From Hypoxylon rubiginosum (Eukaryota > Ascomycota > Sordariomycetes > Xylariales > Hypoxylaceae), in the NCBI GenBank assembly GCA_902806565.1, contig CADCXA010000019.1, positions 310,001 to 374,000 on the forward strand: DNA of 64,000 nt, read 5' to 3'. The notes beneath the pieces were generated by a model that made no database searches, was not told the origin of the DNA, and saw only the letters and a list, made by a program, of their open reading frames with translations. How positions within the stretch are numbered: the first letter of the stretch is position 1; each line of letters opens with the position of its first letter. A program made the translations under genes and the position numbers. Shown in pieces: positions 12,430-24,972 of the stretch.

Positions 12430-12860
12430 TCTATATACCCCAAGCATATTTTATCAACATTGTCTGTCTCTTCGCCTCCCCCGAACAAATCTAGGTAGCT
12501 TGTTCCCTTGCTCCCGCCGCTTCTGAAGAGGCTGTTTCTCGGCGGCCGTACGCTTCTTGGAAAAGGCAACCACACACTGCTGGCAGAGGAGTAGCCCGCA
12601 GTAAGGGCACCCAAAGGCTATAATACCTCTCTTGACATTACAAGCGCCCACGATTGAATCTCAGGCCGCTGCTGGGCCCTTGGCGCAGCCCTCCGAATGG
12701 AGACTTGGGAATCCTTGAGTCTTCTTTTTTTGGTGTGAGCCTTCAGAATCCTCCAGCGCTCCTCCTCCTCCTCCTGTTTGGCTTTCTCTGCCGTCCGCAG
12801 CCAGCTCGTCTATCACCTTGTTCTCGGCTTTCTTCCTACCCCGAGACTGGTTGACCGTTG
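12430..12860 (-). pseudogene. Decayed coding relic with Cys-pair motif
   Basis: Minus-strand frames read like broken coding sequence. One stretch is lysine/glutamate-rich (KAENKVIDELAADGRE, and in another frame KQEEEEERWRILKAHTKKRR). It is followed, after a frame change, by CNVKRGIIAFGCPYCGLLLC and then QQCVVAFSKKRTAAEKQ. CPYC and CQQC make a possible zinc-binding pair. Charged helix plus terminal cysteines recalls C-termini of some DNA transposases, but I cannot name the family. No start, no continuous frame, so not functional as it stands. Confidence 0.35.
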
Positions 12861-13250
12861 GGGGCTAATTGCGGAGGATGTGGCCCTGCTGTGGCCGCGG
12901 GGAATAGCAGCTGAAAGCACCGGGTCTCTTGGGACCGGAAGCAGCTTCTAGAAGTGTGGAGGGCCCGCCTCTCCTTAATTGAAACGTCCCCCAAAGGAAC
13001 TGGGTGAGAGGTTGGGAGACATGTTGAATCTGTCTTAGTGGGTGACAGTGCTTGGGCGGCTCTTAATCGTGACCGGCGTCGTTAGATTCAACGACGGTAT
13101 CAGGAAGCGAAACAACCTGTCCTGTCTCCTTCGACTCGAACCTGTCACGGATTCCGTTGTACTGGATGGCGGCCCATCCGGGACGATTCTGTGTGGGCCG
13201 AGCCTTATTATCCTTGAGAGGATTGATTGGGATTAACCTCCGTATAATTT

Positions 13251-13619
13251 TTACCGTGAGCTCCGTTGCTCAACCGCCGGCTCGGCTACCGGCTCTAGCT
13301 TGGACTCCTGTTTCGATCTTTTCTTCGACCGGGTTGCCGGCTTGGGCTTAGGTACGGGTTCGGATACGTGCTTCAACTTTGGTGTTTTCTTTTTCTTTTG
13401 GCTTTGTTGATGTGGAGTTGTTCGTCCTCCTTTCGTAAGAAGTTTTCCCTTAAACTCCGCGAGCCATGGTGTTCCTCGACGGCCCTGCCCTTAGTTGGCA
13501 TCATCACACTCATAGAACATAGTGCGGACCTGACAGCTCTCACCACATCCACCCTCATTCTCGGTAACAAAGCCACCGTGATGCATAGCGTAGAGGAATT
13601 CGGTCCAGGGGATTTCACC
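13251..13619 (-). pseudogene. Decayed coding relic with one in-frame stop
   Basis: Minus-strand frame from 13619 down to a stop at 13253-13251. It reads GEIPWTEFLYAMHHGGFVTE at its start and VRTMFYECDDAN before an in-frame TAA, then continues GQGRRGTPWLAEFKGKLLTK and a long Lys/Pro-rich tail. The TAA would be CAA before a single C-to-T change, which fits RIP or simple decay. The W-x-E/D-F-x-x-A-M pattern recalls a motif seen in several fungal proteins of unknown function; I do not assign it. Probably linked to the relic at 12430-12860. Confidence 0.4.
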
Positions 13620-16600
13620 AGGTAGCTTGGACCCGGTCCCGGACGCAAATGGTTAATAGAAAGGTATATTAGATACCTTCTTTGTAAGTGCATCCAGCTT
13701 GAGTAATAGCCGTGGGACTCGCCTTGCGGTAGCAGATAGATTGGCGTCGTGATATTTATTGGATGTACTTCCCCTCATCACTAGTACTGGTTGTGATGGC
13801 CAAGTAGCCAGCCCTAGTGATAGCCGAGTCTTCAACTCGAACTTGGATTGGTAGGCGTGAACTTCCCCGTCTGCTCTTTTCGCTGGCTCACACATGTCAT
13901 CGGGGTATTGGTCTCTACTCCTTTACGACCACGTTTTGCTGGAGGTCGATAGATCCGAGCTGCTCCTGCTTTCGCTGGCGTCGTAGAATCATCTCCAGGT
14001 GTGGCCCGGGATGAATTCTGAGCCAAATCCGTGGGCTAGGAAGACCGATGAGACCGTGGTATATGCACACTTGGATAGGCCAAGTCCAAAATGAGCCGAA
14101 TTCTTCTAGTACGCCGCTGTTTCACCAACAAATCGATCTGGGGGTATATGAGCGAGGAGAAAGTAGACGTCGAAGGGGAGCTGGAAGTGCGTGGCACCAT
14201 ATGGCCCGTCGTGGTGATAGGCGCAAAAGCCCGCAGTGCTGCGATGATAGTGCAAGCATGAAGGTTTCTTGTACTGATTGCGTTATGATTAAAGGGAAAT
14301 TCGTTCCAATCATAAGAAGATTGATGTCGAATTGCTTTCTAAAAGTGTGATTTCGTGTTTCGAAACTAAAGACATGAGAAATTTCTATAGTCATGGCGAA
14401 TAGTGGTGGCTAGTAAGAGAAGTAGGTTCTTCTTGCGCAGATGCGGTGCGCGACCCGCGGCCTTGATAGCTTCTGGTGGTCTTTCAGACATATTGGTCTA
14501 GTGTTGGCTGCGATTAAGGACCTCACAGGACACCCTCCATAAGGGGTAACCAATAACTTGGGGTGATAATACCCTGTCTAGCCATACTGGCATTCTCCTC
14601 TTCGGACGCCTCCTCGAACTGCTTGTGGTAGAGCTAAGTACCTAGTCAGCGGCGGCCACCATGCGAGCGCGCCAGTCCAGCGGCTCTCGTAGCGTTTCAC
14701 AGACGGAATGCAGAGCCGCGACCGGCGCACCCGCACGGCCACATGTGTGGCCAAGGAGTTCGGTAAAGAACATATATGAGATATGTGCGTAGAAGCGCAA
14801 AGCCACCCCGTTTGCTGGGAGGTAGGGAACCACCCCGTTGAAGAGGGGAAGAGAACCATCCCGTAGAGTGGGGATAAGGGGCTGCGGCACCAGGCCTCGG
14901 AGTATGGAAAAGTCTGGGGCGTACTGTTGCTAATATCGGTCGATGCTGTTCCTCGATTGTGATAATGGCAAGAGGGCGTGGTACCTGCCATGATGAGGCA
15001 CAGCACCACCAATGCAAGATATTGCGTAAGATAGTCGTGTTTATCTCAGTAGCATTGGAAATACTGGCCGACGAAGACATCGTTGATTTTGCTCTTGATA
15101 ACGCGAACTCTCCCCTGAATGGGCGAGCTCCACAAACGCAACGGAACACGCCGTTCACCTTGATTGGTCCCGCCGCACCTGGATGGTCGATTCGCGTGCT
15201 CTGTGGAAGAGACTATTAGTAGACGTCATAATAGGACATCGATCCTGGCTTACTATGGCTTAGAAATCGCTCGCGGCGTCGCTCTTCTTACTAGTAGCGA
15301 GGCCCCGTGCTCGAGCTCCTGCTAATGGTCTCGGCATCTGCCTCCTCTTCTCTGTCGGTATCATACCTTGCGGCGAATGACAGCCAGGGCTAGTACCGGA
15401 CCAAAAAGCAAGTCGGTGGGCTGCCCATCACGTGTACTTGGATTTACCATCTCCGAAGTGAGCGGTCCTGCGGCAGAAGTGCGTTACTGTACGGAGCTAT
15501 CATGGGTCTTAGTATCCTTCGGAAAAGGGGCGAGATCACGATCTTGCTTAACTGATCGATCGTTGCGAAAGCTCATTGGGAAGCCCCTTACCGAAGAAGG
15601 TAATGTTGAGTTTAATGATCCCAACTAAATGGTGTAGGACCACCCAGGTATAACATCATCCGACGTAGGTATTCCGACTCGTACATGATTAGTCGTATGG
15701 GGTTCGGCAACTTGGTCGGATTCAGCGAGCTGTTGAGACTCAGCAATTGCTTCTTGGTTAGGAGAGGTCGATGAAATAGGGACGTTGTTGGATGTTGAGT
15801 TAGGGATTCGATGGGTACTGAATTGGTCGGTTGTGTTGAATACCAGGTAGATCATGGAGGGTCAGAGGATTTTCACGGCCCGGATTTTCCAATTGCCACA
15901 TGTTGAATCCATGATGTCCACCTCGGGACGAATTGCCCGGGTACAACTGCACCTTGTGCTGGAAGTACCTGCGCTTGGTCGTATGATCCTCATTTAGATA
16001 TTCGCAGACGCCACCGTAGGAATCTACCACAGCAGTTGTCTTTAGCTCCTAGGAGCTAGTTCATCTCTCGGAAGTGAAATCGAGCCGTATCGGGATGGCC
16101 GATCTTGACGTGGCCCTCGTCAGTGGTGGGTTAGGGTTAGGTGTTGCGAGACGATCTCAAAGGACGACCTTCCACTTTTCACGAATTTTAAGGGCGGAGC
16201 GAAAGTAAGGTATGTGGGTGTTGCCACAAAGGACAGGGCAGCACGGGAGGAGTTAAACGGGGTTGGCGTTAGTGTTTTGTCAAGACCAGCCCGGGCGAGG
16301 ACTCCCACGCACAATGGGTGCACTTGGACGGTGTGACGCCTCTTTCTATGTTGCAGGCCTCACCTGAACTTCCGTATTTGTGCCTTAAGCAGCGTACCTC
16401 CTACTGCCATAATACCTTTGTATGTGTGGCGAGGAAAGTAACAGGGAGGTTAGGTTTACCCGTATATATCGTTTTTTAAGGGGAGCATGAGGAATGACAA
16501 TGTAAGGAGTTGCTAACCCCTAGCTGATTGTAACTGAGAGTTAACAAGTGTGCGGCCAAGGGGTAAGAGAACAAATTTGTTAAATGGGGTAATTCGTAGG

Positions 16601-16659
16601 GCGGACTTCTCGTCGTCTTCGCTCTCTCCTCATACTGCTTCCAATTATAGATTCTGGCC
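13620..16659. other. Gene-poor decayed region
   Basis: Mixed-composition DNA with many short frames on both strands, none with a consistent splice model or a recognised domain. Short coding-looking fragments (for example a Ser/Pro/Lys-rich minus-strand frame at 13832-14026) suggest more broken genes or elements. Nothing intact is seen. Confidence 0.4.
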
Positions 16660-16836
16660 ATGAAAGTAGGAAAGGATCTGGCTGGAAAAATGCTTGTTGA
16701 GGTCTCCAATGCAATTGATGAAAATGGAGCTTCTTATGAGATTGATGATATTAAGGCAACCGAAATTCATGTCGGGCAGCACGGGATCGAGATGCTCTTT
16801 TCTGCCTTAATACTGAGTCTATGCCGTGGACAATGA
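16660..16836 (+). CDS. Short open frame, 58 aa, possibly an exon fragment
   Basis: ATG at 16660 and TGA at 16834-16836. The peptide looks coding in composition: MKVGKDLAGKMLVEVSNAID, then ENGASYEIDDIKATEIHVGQ, then HGIEMLFSALILSLCRGQ. An in-frame stop lies just upstream of the ATG. It may be one exon of a lost gene, since the surrounding sequence does not continue it. Function unknown. Confidence 0.2.
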   Translation: MKVGKDLAGKMLVEVSNAIDENGASYEIDDIKATEIHVGQHGIEMLFSALILSLCRGQ

Positions 16837-16996
16837 CTCGGACTTTTCGGTATGACCTCGGTGGCCCTCCCTGGAGATATGTTGGGTTATCGTAGCAGTG
16901 CTATGCTGGTGGTATGCTCACCGTCATAGCACCGCGGGGGCTGAATTGGAGGAGAGGGTTATGTGTTCGCTATGTTGTAAGTAGTGTGTCTCGTCT

Positions 16997-17991
16997 TTAT
17001 TCTTTTGTGTCTCTCCATAGTGATAGGTTTAATAGAGCCACAACTTGTGGTCTTAGGTAGTTCTCGTGAGAGGCTATGTTTCGGAGAGAGTAGGTATCCA
17101 TCTTCCGGACGATGCGTTCTAGCCGGTATTCAGCTTCAGCTGGTTGATCTCCCGGTGCATCTTGCAGCGCTTGCTTTTGGTGCTGGCTTGCATCTGTGCC
17201 AGCTCGCGGATGAAGAGCTGCGCGGTGTTGGGCTTTATCTTCGAACTTGTCGGCTCGGCCCTTAAGCGTGGGCAGGTCCTTATTGGTTTGTTCTAGCTCG
17301 GCGTACACGCTGCTGAGCTCTCTTTGATCGAGGTGATGCGAGCCTCTTGCTCAGTGGTGTTGTGGGCAAGGCTGCCATCTTGAGAATTGACGGGCTGGAG
17401 GTTTGCGGCTGCTTTAGCCCGGTCACCCTTTGCAGGTTGAGATGAAGATCACCTATTATTGTAATGTGAATGTGTAAGGCGATCTTTTGGGAGACGTATT
17501 GCTTTCGTCGACTCGAGCAGAGCGTGGGCACGCTAGTGATGACAGATATAATATCGCGAGGATCTCGAACAGAGCGCGTCGACGGTTGATCATCGAAAGG
17601 TGGCTGCCGGCGCGTTGGCCTAGCCTGGCGAATTTTGCGCGCGCCATGGTCGCGATGGTTAGATGAGGCCCCGAAGCGTCTCGATATATCCCAACAATAT
17701 GTGTGCGTAGTCCCAGGGGGTCTTTGGCGCCCTGCATTTTTCGATTATCGTAGCAGCCGGAGAGAATCTTGAGATCCCTACGGAGATTGTTAGCTAAACC
17801 TTCTAATCTAGTCAAACTCATAAAACATACCACAACCGCCCACCACGTCGTCGTCGGGCTTGGAATCGAGGTTTGCGGAGGTCCTGGTTGACCATGCAGT
17901 GTTCTGAAAGTCCGACTATGCGCTTGCCCTCGGAATCCTGTAGAAACTTGTGCTGGGGCACAGGATGGAGCCGCCCTTGGTCATCATAGAC
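16997..17991 (-). pseudogene. Decayed minus-strand gene relic with coiled-coil segment
   Basis: From 17991 to 17831 the minus strand reads an uninterrupted, coding-like segment (YDDQGRLHPVPQHKF, SEGKRIVGLSEHCMVN, LRKPRFQARRRRGGR). It ends at a GTATGT donor-like site. Further along come LEGLANNLRRDLKILSGCYD and, after frame changes, a coiled-coil stretch (LEQTNKDLPTLKGRADKFED, then FIRELAQMQASTKSKRCKMH and REINQLKLN in another frame). The two halves of the coil lie in different frames, so at least one frameshift is present. I do not recognise the family. It was probably a DNA- or RNA-associated protein, judging by the basic patch plus coil. Confidence 0.4.
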
Positions 17992-20194
17992 TTCTATTAG
18001 ATAAGGAAGTCACCAAGGTTTCCAATTAGAAACTATTTGATGATCCGGCCATACCAACCGTACAATTTATGTGAGTTCTCGACTCCGACTATGTAGGCGA
18101 ATATATTAGCGCCGGCGTGCTGTGAGAAAGAGCAGATTCTATTAAGGTTCCTAATATCGTCACAGAGACCTTCCACATAAGGTGATAAACAGGGGCATGC
18201 AATTCGTTCAGACGCTCGTCGAGTACCATCGTATAGGAGGTTGGTCTCGTTAAAAGGGGCAGGACCCTTGTTGGGGCAACGGCTAGAGATGAAGAAATGA
18301 TTTAGTTGCCTTAGACAAAGTGTCTAAGACTAAGTCCTAGAACTATTCCGTTATTGTTAGGTTTTTTTTTTTTTGGCCAGTAAGAAGGGTGGATGGCGTT
18401 ACTCACAGAGGACGAAGAAAAGAGTCATAAGATGCGTATCCATCTTTCTAACTACACGGGCCTCTTGCGAGGTGGTGTAGTAAGCGAAGTGAGGTCAACT
18501 CCTCAATTCTGTGGCCTGCATTCTTTGCCCCCCGTTGCTCCAACTGTATCTCCTAGCTTTGCATGTCTTGATTAGGTACGTATCAAGTCATCTAAGCCAT
18601 TAGCTCTTAGGTCGAATGTGACAGGGCCCCCATCCTGAGATTCGGTTTGGGGGTTTACAGCTTCATCAGCCTCGTAGACCGAGGCGGACTTAGCGTCCGG
18701 CATATTGACTGATGGGTGTAATGTGAGAGGAACTAATGTGTTGAACAATTTAGGCACCTTGGATCTCTTAGGTGAGAGTGTGTTGTGGTATTGAAGAAAG
18801 GTTGTGGATGGTGCGTGATGTTTGGTAAAGACTCAAATAAGAGTGTAGCTCTTTTGAGTTTAGGCTGTAGTAACCTGGAACTCAAAATGAGGAACGCCTA
18901 AGGAGGGAATATTTTGGCTGTTACTTACCTAGGAGGTAGGTGGGTAGGTTTCGGCTTACTGGGGAGTATAATTGTTTCCAGGAATAGGACCGTTGGCGGT
19001 TTACAAAGAACCGCCAAAGAGTAGATGAGAGCGTTGAAGGGCCCAACCCTAACTTGAAGAGAAGGGCGATCAGGTGTTGATTATTCCTTTCAAAGCTGAC
19101 GGTGAGTATTTCCCCGATGGTGAGAGTTTAGGTGTTTGATATAGTTTGCTGTTACGGATCATTTCTCAAAGGAAGTCGAAGTCGAAAGCGTGCCCCAGAT
19201 ATAGTATGCCTGCGATAAGTCAGTATTCGTATGTGAGATATCTATAGGTAGGTTAGAAGGATGCTAGGATATTACGTACCGTTAGCTGTTGGATTGGTTG
19301 ATGCATTAGAATTAAAGCCATAAGCATTAGTGTGGTGGGTAAGGGGAAGAAATAGCAGAGTGCCTGGGAACTCGTCGCCGCACACGTCGCATGACAGTGC
19401 TGGCTCGCTGTCATGCGCCGTGCGCTAGCTCGCTCCATCGCTAGAATGGAAGTTAGAGTGCCATAGGCAACAGAGAAATTGCTAAATGGATTGTATTTGT
19501 GAGAAAGAGGGATATCGAGGGGGGTTTAAAATCCCCCGTGAATCAAGGTGCTTGTGCGCAATACTAGTGGAGTGTGATGCCGTAGTGCTGCATAGCTGAT
19601 ATTGTGCTTTGGATAGTATCAAGGATGATTTGGTAGAGAATGTTATGGGTTTATTTGATGGCGATGATGAAGAATAGAAGTGGTTTGGTTGTGATGAAGT
19701 AAGGAATAATAAGAGTGTTTTAATTGTGTTGGGATGGTTGGTGTTTGATGTAAAGTTGGGGAGGAAAGAAAGTTAGAAAAGGGAAAAAAAACCCAAAAGA
19801 AAATCAGCAGTGGATAAATCACCTAATTATGTTAGGTAGCTAATTAGTTGCCTAGGCAGATGGAATCAGTAATGGGAGTAGCACTGGAGGTAATAAGCGC
19901 AGCTGAAATAGGGGCTCGGCATCATGCGATAGAGCGGAGACCTCGAAGGTCCGGAGGCATCATGCCCTAACTATCTCCTACTTACAATAGGTACACTGAG
20001 TACTAGGTAGCTAGGTAGTTACTGCTTCGATTATTTGCCTTCGTTGGGGAATTTCAACAAAGGCTGTTACTACAAGTGAGGTGTCCCACCGTGAAGTGAG
20101 ATGCTTATAGTATCTGTGAAGTACCCCTCCAGTTTTCGGGGGGTTCGGGGGGATCAGGGGATCAGGGGATCAGTGAACTCTAAGAACTAAAGAG

Positions 20195-20367
20195 ACATCT
20201 TCACCACCCTCATAGGGGGTCAGATCAAGTACTGGGGAGGGCAGCGCATCTACATCTTCACCGCCCTTGTAGGGGGTTAGATCAGATACTGGGTAGATCA
20301 AATACTGGGGGGGATAGTGCATCTACATCTTCACCACCCTCATAGGGGGTTAGATCAAATAATGGGG
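20195..20367 (+). repeat. Minisatellite, three units of about 57-73 bp
   Basis: Units start at 20195, 20252 and 20325 with ACATCTTCACC(A/G)CCCT, followed by AGGGGGT(T/C)AGATCA and a TACTGGG tail. The second unit is longer because TAGATCA-ATACTGGG is itself duplicated. Just upstream, about 20150-20173, GGGGATCA is repeated. Confidence 0.8.
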
Positions 20368-20441
20368 AGACTAGTTGTAAACGTGATTCCAAGCCGCTCG
20401 AACGTGGCTCGAACCCACGCCTTACCACTAGATATACCTGT

Positions 20442-20468
20442 GGTGGGTGGGGGGAGGGGGGGGGGGGG
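20442..20468 (+). repeat. G-rich tract
   Basis: Twenty-seven bases of almost only G (GGTGGGTGGGGGG, then an A, then a long G run). Several GGG blocks are closely spaced, enough for a G-quadruplex on the plus strand. Confidence 0.75.
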
Positions 20469-23400
20469 TCTATTGGTAAGATCGGAAGCGGCGATTATGC
20501 CGTTACACGAAGTGACAACCAAGATAGACTAGGTACCTTTTTGTGGAGTGAGATGTTGTTAAGGTAGTATATCTCTTGACAATAGCAGACTCATGCTACG
20601 GCTATGACCTAATTGGGATTTGAATATATGAACCCCAAGTCGTCTTCCTACTGTACTAACATCAACAGCACTCTGGAGACTAAATTAGGTTCCGGTGTCT
20701 ACCCGAATATGGTTGTAGTACTAGGGGTTAATCTTACATGAATGAAAATGAGACATCTACAATAATGGACGACTATTCAAATTATCGTGATGCACTTAGA
20801 AATTCTAGGCCACAGGTGCTAATCTTATCCCTTTTACTCTCATCTTCTTCCCCTTCATAGACACTTAAGCTGACTATTCACTGCGTACTTCATTGACAAG
20901 GCCAGCGTGTATTTCCTTATTAGAAAGAGTTAAGACCTGTGCTATTTGGAGAGTGTAAAATCTCCTTATATGGAGAGTGTTGGCAGAGTGCTTTTTGAAC
21001 CCACTTGGGCGGCTGGCAATATTGCCCTGCAAATAATAAATATTTAAAGCTATTCGTATTAATTTGATATTTTGAAGCTATTCCCAACCCCTTTATCGCA
21101 TCTCGTATTTAACCACATACATATCGCACTAATAGGGATATATCAATACCCACAAACACTGCTGGCACCTTCAACTCGCCTTAATTCGACCCGATCGGGT
21201 AGAGTCGCCGAATGTACCCTAGTTTAAGCTCTGCTCTTTATATTTGGTTCCACGAAGGTTATCAGGGGGACATTGGAATGGTGGCTGCTGCGTCGGACAT
21301 TGTGTGTTTATCAGGATAGAAGACGAAGATATTTGGATTGGAATATAATTAAATTGTATACAGCTACCTACCCAGGTAGGTAGAAAAGTAAAAATTGAGG
21401 TTATACAAGGCAAACGGCTTCCTGAAGTGGCGGCCGGGTAGTCGGGTTGTAGCTGGTTCAAAAAACACTGTGGGAATACTCTATAAATTGCATAGCTTAT
21501 TAGAAATACCTGGACCGTCGTGTTAAACTCTGTCGTGGTATGGATAAATATCTTTCTAAAGGGTATATTTGTGAGGTCGGCATGTGCCTTTGACTGGCCT
21601 AACCAGTTTACAAAGATCAGGTAGTCTCGACGTAATACGATGTGATTCTGACTTATCGTATTATCGTAGTATTGTGGCAAACTGCTGTTGCTGGCGATTT
21701 GCTAAAAATCACGGCAGGTGCGTCTGGGTTCGACTTCCTTCTTTCATCTTCTGTGAACGGGCCATGGGTGGCCTGTCGGTATGGATAGGGATAGGGGAGT
21801 GGGTTGGTCTGGATCGAAGGGCCAGGCTCAGAGAGAGAAAGGTCACCCTTGTCAGTTATTTTTGTAGCCCCTCTCGCAATAACGTTGTTATTTCTGTGCC
21901 TTTTGTGTTTGCAACGTGCGACCCCGTTACTGTTAACAGTTCGACAGTGCCTAGCTGTTGGCTTGCTCCCCTTGTACAGGTCACCCATTCCCCCTGACTT
22001 GAGGTTAACGTCTCTACGGAGATCTGATAATCCGCAAGACGGTCTTGGGAGCTCTAGCGTGCCTTAGTAGTACATTGTACTTATAAAACTTTCATTAGTA
22101 TCTCCATTTGTTTCCCTCCTCCGTATTCCCTCTTCTCCTTTCGTCTTTAGTCTCTCCTTTTTTCTCTTTTTCTTTCTCCCTCCTCCTCGCTGGATACTGT
22201 CTCACATTATTTGTGCCGCATCTTCACCCTCACCAGATACCGTAAGGCATTCATCTTCCATAAACGGTTTGTTTCTTATCTTGAAACATCTGTCATGAGA
22301 AAACCATGTTATGTAAGCAGAACTCTCCGAGCTCTTGCTTACTTAATTGCTTACTTAATTACGGTCCGTCAAATTGATTAAAACTCTAAAAATTAATAAT
22401 ATAATCTTAAGTTATAAAAGGTAGGTATATATTATATATAACAGGGATATAGCTTAATTAACTATTAATTTACTTTAAATTTAACTATTAATTTATTTAT
22501 TTATATATAATAAAGTATTAATTATTAACTATTAAAATTTAATTTAATTATAATTTTATAGTTAATTTTAATATTTATTAATAAAATATTTAATAACTTT
22601 TTTATATTTAATTAATTATTTTTATTTTAATAATTTTATTTATATAAACTAATTATATAACTAAATAAATATTTATTAAAATATTATTATTATAAATTTA
22701 TTAGAATATTATTATTATATATTATAAAATTTATTTTTTTTTATTTATTTATTTAATAAAATGTTTTATTTATATTAATTTATTTAATAAATATTTATTA
22801 ATTATTTATTAGGTTTTATAATAAATTTATTAATAATAAAATTAAATAAAATATAATAATAAATATAATTAACTGTTAATTTAACTATTAATTTAACCGT
22901 TAAAATATAAAAGTTTATTATAAAATAATTAATAAATACTTAATAAATAATTAATTATTAAATTAATATAAATTTTTATATTTATTTATATATTATATTT
23001 ATTAATATAAAAATCTAATAATAATTTAACCTTATTAAATTATTTAATTTAATTATATTAAAAATATATTAAATAATAAATTTTAATTTAAATATTAATA
23101 ATAAGTTAAAATATATTTATTAATTATTTATAAATTATTAAATTAAAGTATTTATTTTTTTAAAATTATAAATAAATATTTTATTTAATTTTATAATTTA
23201 AGTTAATATTAATTAATATAAATATTTAATAATTAATTTAATAATTATTTAAAATTAAATAATATTAATAAATAGTAAAAATATAAATAACTTAATAAAA
23301 TATTTTAATTTTATTAAGTTTTTTTTAAGTATTTTATAATTAATATTAAATGATAAATAATTAATTAATAATATATTAATATATTAAAATATTATTATTT

Positions 23401-24951
23401 ATATTTATTATATTTATATAATTTTAATGTTTTTAATTTATTTAAAAATTAATTTAAATAAAATACTTTATATATATTTTATTAAAATACTTAATAAAGT
23501 TATTTAAAATACATTTTAAAAAAATATAAATAATTTTATATAATAGTTAAAAAATATTTATTAAATATTTAGTTAATTTTTATTTTTTAAATATAATATT
23601 TAATATATTAAAAATATTTAGTGAAAATTAAAATAATTAATTTATTAAATAATATTATTATAATATATTATATATATTAATATAATAATATTAAAATTTA
23701 TTTATATTTATATTTAAATATTTATAATTTTTATTATATATATATCCTTAAAAATAACTTTTTTTAAAATATATTTATAAAAATTAATTAAACATATAAA
23801 AAGTATTTAATTTTGTTTAAAATAATTATTTTTATATAAAAAGTATTTAAAGTTTTTAATATATTTAAATTATATTATAAAACTTTAAAACCTGAATTTT
23901 TTCTTAGTAATAAGTAAAATAAAATAATAATATAAAAATATATTAAATATATGTTAAATTACAGGTAAATAACGGGTAATAATATAAATATTTATAAATT
24001 ATTTATTAAATATTTATTAATTTTTTTATTAATATTTTAATAGATTATTAAAAAAAATTTTATAATATATAAATTATAAAATAAAAAAGTATATATATTT
24101 TTTTTTATATATTTTTACTTATTTAATAGAATATTAAATTATAATTAAGCGTATAATTAAATAATAAAACTAAAAAAATATTATTTAAAATAATTTTAAA
24201 CTTTAAAAGTTTATTTAAAATATAAGTAAATATTATAAAATAATTACTAAGATATTTAAAAAAAATAAATTATATAATAAATTTAAAAAGTATTTTATAA
24301 GTATTTTTTAAGGACTTATTAATATTTTGTTAAATATATTTTATATTATTAATACTTTTTTATAATTAATATTTTTTAAATATAATATAATATTTAAATA
24401 ATATATTTTATATAACTATAAAAAATATTTATAGTTTTTTTTTTTAATTTATAATAAATATAAACACCTTTTATTTATTTTAAATTATAAATTTAAAAGC
24501 TTTATATAACAGTTTATTTAATATATTTATAAATTAAATAATTATAATAAATTTTTTAATAAATTATAAAACTTTAAATAATTATTTTTTAAATATATAT
24601 TAATTATATTAAGGACTTTTTTTAAAAGTAAAACGTGTTAAAAAATTTTAAAAAAGTTTAATAGTTAAATATTTACTAAGATTTATTTTTATTTTACTAA
24701 TAATAATATTTTATATTATATTATTTATTAAAAACAAATTATATATTATCCTTTAAATTTTTTACGTTTTATTTTATAATATAAATAAAAATTAAATTAT
24801 AAAAATAATGAAAATAAAATAAATATTTAATAAATTTTTAGTTAATATTTTATTATTAAATTAATTATTTATTTTATAATATATTTAATTCTTTTATAAT
24901 AATAATATAAATTTTATAATTATTTTATTTTATATTAAACTAGTTTTTAAA

Positions 24952-24972
24952 GTTACTCGCTTCGCGAGTAAC
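24952..24972. repeat. Perfect 9-bp hairpin, GC-bearing, inside AT block
   Basis: GTTACTCGC, a 3-base TTC loop, then GCGAGTAAC, followed by CGATATG. The only G/C cluster for several kilobases. None of its Cs is followed by A and none of its Gs is preceded by T, so it offers no CpA or TpG target; that may be why it survived. Confidence 0.85.

Larger units (their letters stand above)
17992..22377. other. Gene-poor transition zone left of the AT block
   Basis: No intact gene. The plus strand is rich in G/T and GTAG-like strings. A run of 13 T lies at 18362-18374. TAGGTA-type motifs lie at 18926-18950, 20001-20020 and 21364-21383. A CT-rich tract of about 90 bp sits at 22100-22190. Overlapping frames at 21219-22067 on both strands look like chance. 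Base composition falls steeply into A/T after about 22378. Confidence 0.45.

Noticed and set aside
20404..20428. tRNA-like T-arm on the minus strand (GGGTTCGAGCC)
   Set aside because: The T stem is one base short for a standard loop, and no D arm, anticodon arm or acceptor pairing could be found around it.
20600..20680. tRNA-like sequence on the minus strand ending TTCAAATCCCAA
   Set aside because: The arms do not pair into a cloverleaf; the GGGATTTGAATATATGAACCCC stretch is simply a local inverted repeat.
21219..22067. Overlapping frames of 87-153 codons on both strands
   Set aside because: They overlap each other on both strands, lack splice logic and show no domain; treated as chance.
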